A DNA stretch of 64,000 bases from Hyalella azteca (Eukaryota; Arthropoda; Malacostraca; Amphipoda; Hyalellidae). Positions 58,430 through 64,000 of this stretch are shown here, piece after piece. Location of the stretch: positions 124,001 through 188,000 of the forward strand of contig NW_025935717.1 in the NCBI RefSeq assembly GCF_000764305.2. Reading direction: 5' to 3'. The notes under the pieces were generated by a model, which was given only the letters and a program-made list of their open reading frames with translations, did not search any database and was not told where the DNA came from. The stretch's first letter is position 1; every line of letters begins with the position of its first letter. Position numbers and translations under genes: made by a program.

Positions 58430-59935
58430 GATCTCAAAAGCTCACACCTATCGTCGGGAGCTACTCTCCCGGTTATCTCTATGGAAACATTAAAAACCAC
58501 AAGGAAGGCAATCCGCTCAGGCCCATTATTTCTCAAGTCACGTCTCCTATCTTCAAAACGGCCAAAGAACTGGATACCATAATAAAACTGTACACTCCGA
58601 AGCAATTTTCTGTGAAATCTAGAGACAATTTGTTGGAGATCCTCCATCCTGCATGCCCATCTGGCCTTCTCGCATCACTTGATGGCACCAGCCTCTTCAC
58701 CAACGTACCTACTGAAGAAACATAAGAAATCATTGGGAAGCATGTATATTCTCATCCAATGTTACCGGCTTCACCAATACCTAAGAAAATTCTGCTTGAC
58801 CTCCTTTGACTTTGCACTTCCGAATCAACTTTCTGGACCCTGGACCATAAAATTTACCAACAAACCAACAACATAGCCATGGGCAGTCTCCTTGGTCCTA
58901 CTTTTGCTGAAATGTGCAAAATTGAAAATTGAGTACTTTCAGATGAACTGAATAAGCCCGAATTGTACTGCAGGTATGTCGATGATATATTCATTGTCGT
59001 TCAAGATGAAGAACAACTGATGAATCTACAAATGGCCTTTGAAACGAATTCTGACTTGAAGATTACTTACAAACTTGGACAAAATTGCACCTTACCTTTT
59101 TTAGATATACTTTTCCAAGCTAAAAATAATTCGTTCGTCACGAAGTATACCGAAAACCAACAGATGTCGGGATAGTCCTGAATGCCAATAGCGAATGCGT
59201 AGAGAGCTATAAAAGAAGCACAATACTTGCTCTCATCCAACAAGCCTTCAAAACCTGCTGGTCTGAAAATTACTTGAATACAGAGCTGAGAAATTGCAAA
59301 ATAATCGTGGTCAATAACGGATTTACCAATAGAACCATCAACACAGAAAGTTCGAAACTTTGAATGTACCAAAACAGACTCAACCATGAACCAGATACTG
59401 ACGGAAATGTCACAACCATCTACTATGAGAACCAAATGATCAGCGGTTATAAAGCAGATGAATGGATCCTTCATTCTATCGTTCACATCATGAACGTAAC
59501 TAATAATAAAATTAAACTACTGATTTATTACAAAAACCAGAAAATAAAGAATCTTATAATGAACAATAACCTCTGCAAAAAAATAAGTTTTCCAAGAGAC
59601 CAATGTAGTCTATACATTTTCTTGCAATAGAGAAGGTTGTAGACTTCTCCCCAATATGGACTACATTGGGCTCACAACTACAACATTAAGCCAACATCTC
59701 ACATGCCACCTTCAGTCCGGTCACTCTGGTGGACCAAGGAACCACCTGATGGAAGCCCACAATGAGACCATCACTCGTACAGTGCTGGAAGAATGCACCA
59801 GCGTCGTCATGCAATGCCCCGACGCCAATTGACTGGCAATAGCTGAGGACCTCATCATTAAGGATAGGAGCCCAGCCTTCAACCTTCAAATAATTGGATT
59901 TGTCAGAACCTTGAGACTGTTTTTGGGAGTAATTT
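58430..59935 (+). pseudogene. Penelope-like reverse transcriptase, inactivated
   Basis: Plus-strand translation with several stops and frameshifts shows GYLYGNIKNHKEGNPLRPII, SQVTSPIFKTAKELD, NNIAMGSLLGPTFAEM, then YCRYVDDIFIVV (the reverse-transcriptase YVDD core near 58,975) and TLPFLDILF. This order is that of Penelope-like elements. Beyond 59,630 the frame decays. The C-terminal GIY-YIG region is only vaguely visible, with SHMPPSVRSL- and RTLRL-type fragments. Not functional. Confidence 0.85.
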
Positions 59936-60825
59936 TTGGTGCTTTAATTCTTAATTATTCTTGTGATTTTTTAATTATTCCTAACAATTTTGATTAATGA
60001 GCAGTATTCTATTTACTTGATTTTGTACTTATGTTGACCCAAATTCCATCACTCAATGTTCCTTTTAACTTGATAATGATAGAAACATTCGAAACGTCAT
60101 TAAAGAAATAAAAATGTACTTTGGTAATCTGATTTTTGATTTACCTGTGCAAACAAAAACTCTTGTTTGATCTATTAAAAAAACTAAAAATTGTCAATAA
60201 AATGAATTCTCTGGTCTTCAATGAAACCTGTTTTAATTAATGTGCATTTAAAATTCCTTTTTGAAAACAACAAACATGAAAAGACTACACTCTAAAGGGG
60301 CCAGTGATGTTACATGTACAATAGATTTTTTGCTTTATTTTTAAATATTAAAAAAACATTTTTTCAAATTTGTCTTAATATGTAATTTTTTTTAATTTTT
60401 AAATTATTCATGCTGTCAATTAATTCAAGTATTGTCTCTAACTTATGCAAGTGCGCAAAATTTCAGATCAATTTGACTGCTTCAACAGGTACTGTTGAAG
60501 TGTGTTAAATGTTGATTATAAGATTTGTAGCACAGTAGCAGACAAACAAAGAATTTGAAAGAAACAAACAAGAACTGAAAAAGTGAAGTTAAAGAGAAGT
60601 GTTGTAATAATAAAAACTGAAGGTAAAAATGTAAGTATCACTTTTTTAGGATTATAAAAAGAGAATAAATTTGCTACACCTCTATAACAGACTCCAAGCA
60701 CTGCATCTCTCATGGTCTCTGGGCTCAGTTGTATCTCAGGTATATAAGTGACTGTGAGGTAACTGTGCTGTCAGTTGTCAGAGTGTCAGTTGGTCATTAA
60801 AATAAACTTGGCCTATATGTATATA
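59936..60825. other. AT-rich spacer
   Basis: I see no gene or recognisable element between the Penelope-like remnant and the Tc1-like end. Confidence 0.4.
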
Positions 60826-63190
60826 CACTTGTGCCCGAAATTATTCATACCCTAACGTCATTTCAACAAATAGACCAAATAATAATTATTTGAAACCTTA
60901 AAGCATATGTTAACCATTTATGAACAATATAAAATGTATTTAGAAACCAAAAAAATATTTTTTCAGTTTTGTAAAGATATGAAAGAAACAAAAAACTGAC
61001 TCATGACCAAATTTATTCATACCCTGAATCAATAGTTGATAACATGGCCTTCACTCATGATAACTTATTGTAAACATTTAGGTTAGGGTAATGGTCAACA
61101 AGGTTACAGCATGTAACTAAGCTAAGTTTTGTCCATTCTTACTAGGCATACTGTTCAAATTCTTTCCAATTTTTAGGTTGTCTCTTTTTTCATCTTTATT
61201 TTCACTACACGCCAGAAATTCATAATTGGATTCAGATAGGGACTTTGACTAGGCCATTCCATGACATTGATTTGAAAATCCTTGAACTACTTCTTGATTA
61301 TTTTGAGGTGTTGTAGCCGGGTGGTTATTTCAGTATTTTTCATCGCAAACCAAATATTGTAAAGCTTTTAAAACCAGGTATGTTATTGTTCATTCAGCTT
61401 AATAATTTATTTACTTCATTCTTGCTTATGTTTATACTTTGCACATACATTTATCCACTTCATGCAATGCTTGCTTTTAATCTCAAGAACATAAATTGCA
61501 CAATAGCAAGTTGTTTATATGATTTCACTTCAATGACTTTACTGTTTAAATTCTTCAATTTCAATGCTTGCTATTTTATTAGTGAATACCAAACTGTTGT
61601 CCATTTATGCATTTTTTCACCCAATAAGTTGCAGTTATTACCACAGTTGCAATATGTCCATTTACCTTGGTTTATTTACTCTCTTGAATTACTCTTGTGT
61701 GTTGATCTTATCAGTTATATTCTGAGCTGAAACTACTGCTTGCTGCTTGATTTGATTGTTATGTCAATGCTAAGGGTTTTTGGTTTTGATTAACTGCTGT
61801 GAGTGAGGTTCTTTTATTTGATTTTCCTTTTATTGATTATACGTTTTATTTTTTACAGCTCAAATACCTCACTCATGCTCCCAATGTCTGGTTACATTCA
61901 TTCCATTTGCAACTGCATCTGTAATCACTGCCCGTACTTTAAAAATACATCCATATCCAGAAGAAAACTTTCATTCACCTAAATTGTTGCCAGAGACTAA
62001 ATAACCCGATACAAGCATTCCATAGCACCGGCAACAGTGTGTTTTGGATCATTATTCTGCTGAAGAATCCAATAAGGACCAAGAAAAAGTTTTTCTGCAT
62101 CCTGCTTGATGTTATTTTTCCAGAGTGCAGAGGGTGGATGCAGCGTTGCCAATATATGGGTTTTTAAGCCCAAAGTGTCGCCAACCATTTTCAAGATGCG
62201 TCGCCGGGTAATTTTTAATAAAAAGCCATTTATGCTGAGTAATGAAAAACTATTTACAAGCGGCAAGCCACGAACTTATTTACAAGGTTGCATGCATGTG
62301 TTACCCCAAATAACTAATTTTACCCTAAAAACAGTCCGATTGTACAGCAAGTGTCAACTGAACTGTAGTCTGAACATGTGATAATGCAGTCTGACCACTC
62401 TAATATGACGGCAACTACATAATCATAAACTTGATGTTTACATTTTTTTGGTGGGAACTCATCGCAACTGATTTCCGGACAAGCTTCACTGCATCCTGAT
62501 CCATCCAACTGTCCAACATACCGGAAACCTTACTTTTTTTCTTAATAGTTGGCCAAAGACTGACAAATATATTAAATGCAAGAATTTCAATCTAAATGTG
62601 TTGGCAAGATCTTTGACAAATATATTAAATGCAAGAATTTCAATCTAAATGTGTTGGCAAGATCTTCTGAAGGCGTAAATTTTGCTACTGAAGCGTTGCC
62701 ATAGATCTTGCAATATTCATCCACTCTCTGCACAGTGGTTATTTTTTATAACATCAGGATATTATTAACTTTTCATGATAATGTTTACTTTAATCAGACT
62801 GCCAGGCCCCCTAACAGAAAATTAACCTAAAAAAACATAAGATTCCCAGCCACATGTTTAAATGTTGGGAACTTGGGATTGTATTCTTTGGATTATGAGC
62901 CTCAGCTGCCTCACCTTTTTTCACCAAACGTAAGCTACATCCAATCATCCATAGGCCCAAATAATTCTATTTTAGTCTCATCTCTCCACAAAATTTTCTA
63001 GAAAAATGAGGTTGGGGAATCAACACAAGTTTAAGCAATTTTTAGACGTGCTTTCACATGCTTTTCTGTTAGCAAAAGGGTTTTCCTGGGTCGACAACCC
63101 TTCAGTCCATTACAATGCATTGTTCTTTGCAGTGTTTGTCTTGATAGGTACCTTCATACCAGAAACATCCAAGGAATTTAAAAGCAAAGA
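60826..63190 (-). pseudogene. Tc1-like transposon, interrupted and truncated
   Basis: The left end has GTGCCCGAAATTATTCATAC at 60,835 and a second copy of the core (AAATTTATTCATACCCT) ~170 bp inside, an IR/DR-type terminus. Minus-strand fragments of the transposase appear in order: KILWRDETKIELFGP near 63,000, WILQQNNDPKHT near 62,050, and MEWPSQSPYLNPIMNFW near 61,240. The first two acidic catalytic positions remain. The third, normally E in NPIENLW, is M. A hAT-like MITE interrupts it at 62,120-62,738, and its N-terminal end is replaced by Penelope sequence. Confidence 0.8.
62120..62738. mobile_element. Non-autonomous hAT-like element, copy 2, inside the Tc1 transposase
   Basis: Same family as 34,552-35,287. 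Ends CCAGAGTGCAGAGGGTGGAT and the reverse of CCACTGTGCAGAGAGTGGAT, flanked by TTATTTTT on both sides. It has an internal ~54-bp tandem duplication (CAAATATATTAAATGCAAGA...) at 62,565-62,670. Confidence 0.85.
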
Positions 63191-63320
63191 AAAGGCCAAG
63201 AAAATTCATCATATCGATATTGAAAACGTTTCGGAGTCCAGCTCCATCATCAGTTCGACTAAACTAAAAATGAATAAAATCACTTTAAAAGTCAAAATTC
63301 AAAGACAGACATAAAACCTA
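63187..63320 (+). mobile_element. Penelope-like terminal segment
   Basis: Shares AAAACGTTTCGGAGTCCAGC and flanks with the inverse of 58,312-58,425. It marks the edge of a second Penelope-like insertion. Confidence 0.55.
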
Positions 63321-63417
63321 AACAAGACCTAACATTATATTGAAATAAACAGGACTAGTTATGAACAACTTAGTCCTAGGGATACGACAAGAATATAAAA
63401 TCCTAGTGATTTACTAT

Positions 63418-63855
63418 TTACAGATTATATGAGCTAAACGCATTATTGAGACATGGTTTTCGTTTGAAGATATGTAGAGACTCCAAAATTCTCAAATCCA
63501 AGCAGCCAGAAGTGGAACAAAGTATCCTGAAATCACTCTCAGATACATCCACGTCGCACTGTTCAGCATGGAGGCGCACAGAAGAATGAGGAGGCTTGGC
63601 GAGAGGCAAGTTAGAACGATAGCTCCTGCCATGGTGTTCAGAAACCCGGATGTAGAAGTTACGGGACATCATTCCAACGTACGTAGATGCACAGCATGCA
63701 CAACAGAACTCATAGACCAGGTTTGATCGCATCCGAGCAGGAATAACGTCCTTATACCTGAAGGAAGAACCAATTTTGAAATTATTTACCAGTAAAACAA
63801 GCACATTTATATTTGGGAAATATTTCAAACACAGCATTTTTAATTCTTTGGACAT
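63418..63855 (-). pseudogene. Penelope-like element C-terminus with GIY-YIG endonuclease
   Basis: The minus strand reads FKIGSSFRYKDVIPARMRSN, LVYEFCCACCASTYVGMMSR, FYIRVSEHHGRSYRSNLPLA, KPPHSSVRLHAEQCDVDVSE and DLRILESLHIFKRKPCLNNA, ending at a stop. This matches the endonuclease and C-terminus of Penelope polyproteins, including the YVG part of the GIY-YIG motif and the catalytic-type R-EH segment. The frame is intact here. The reverse transcriptase is missing because an inverted copy begins immediately upstream. Confidence 0.85.
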
Positions 63856-64000
63856 AGTGCATCTACGTACGTTGGAATGACGTCGCGTAACTTCTACATC
63901 CGGGTTTCTGAACACCGTGGCAGGAGCTATCATTCTAACTTGCCTCTCGCCAAGCCTCCTCATTCTTCCGTGCGCCTCCATGCTGAACAGTGCGACGTGG
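63856..64000 (+). pseudogene. Second Penelope GIY-YIG copy, head-to-head, runs off the window
   Basis: Plus-strand STYVGMTSRNFYIRVSEHRG and KPPHSSVRLHAEQCDV reproduce the minus-strand copy at 63,560-63,700 almost exactly, as an inverted repeat of ~140 bp with a ~160-bp spacer. It continues past the end of the window. Confidence 0.85.

Noticed and set aside
59067..59486. Minus-strand 139-residue frame
   Set aside because: Antisense of the Penelope-like reverse transcriptase.

Overview
The window looks like nuclear DNA of an invertebrate animal, most likely an arthropod and possibly a crustacean (low confidence). Genes are split by many GT-AG introns, noncoding DNA is AT-rich, and there are Penelope-like, LINE, Tc1/mariner and hAT remnants. 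No bacterial operon structure, CRISPR array or rRNA was seen. All exons below were assembled by hand from splice sites, reading-phase agreement and remembered family resemblance; no alignment or transcript data was available.

Three protein-coding genes, all on the minus strand, can be assembled without a frame break. (1) 1,620-5,539: a secreted, heavily N-glycosylated 469-residue protein of unknown function in four coding exons, including a 22-nt microexon. (2) 10,499-30,503: a 17-exon gene for a ~1,965-residue TTC14-like protein. It has an S1-like N-terminal region, three TPR units, low-complexity linkers, two 21-bp coding minisatellites, a repeated K-Y-[LV] peptide motif and two Arg/Ser-rich domains. 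This suggests a nuclear, RNA-processing-related protein. (3) 41,931-51,200: glucosidase II beta subunit (PRKCSH), 10 coding exons, 545 residues, with signal peptide, two LDLa-type modules, two EF-hand loops, acidic stretch, MRH domain and a C-terminal HTEL ER-retrieval signal.

Between and inside the genes: 5,540-10,498 is intergenic with a tandem repeat, a hairpin repeat copy and a small MITE. 30,504-41,930 is repeat-rich intergenic DNA (hAT-like element with nested elements, LINE 3' end, a hAT-like MITE with perfect 8-bp target duplications, hairpin repeats). 51,201-64,000 is almost entirely transposon debris: a mariner-like element, hAT fragment, duplicated 1.76-kb block, decayed LINE, Penelope-like reverse transcriptase, a Tc1-like element with a nested insertion, and head-to-head Penelope GIY-YIG ends. 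A 38-bp Tn5 mosaic-end palindrome at 51,807-51,844 is a library-adapter artefact and marks a probable chimeric join.

The most unusual biological signal is that short tandem duplications sit on or directly beside many exon-intron junctions in all three genes, and several units carry their own copy of the splice donor or acceptor. Junction-anchored tandem repeats thus appear to be a general feature of these introns and could create alternative splice sites. The three genes have no evident shared pathway.
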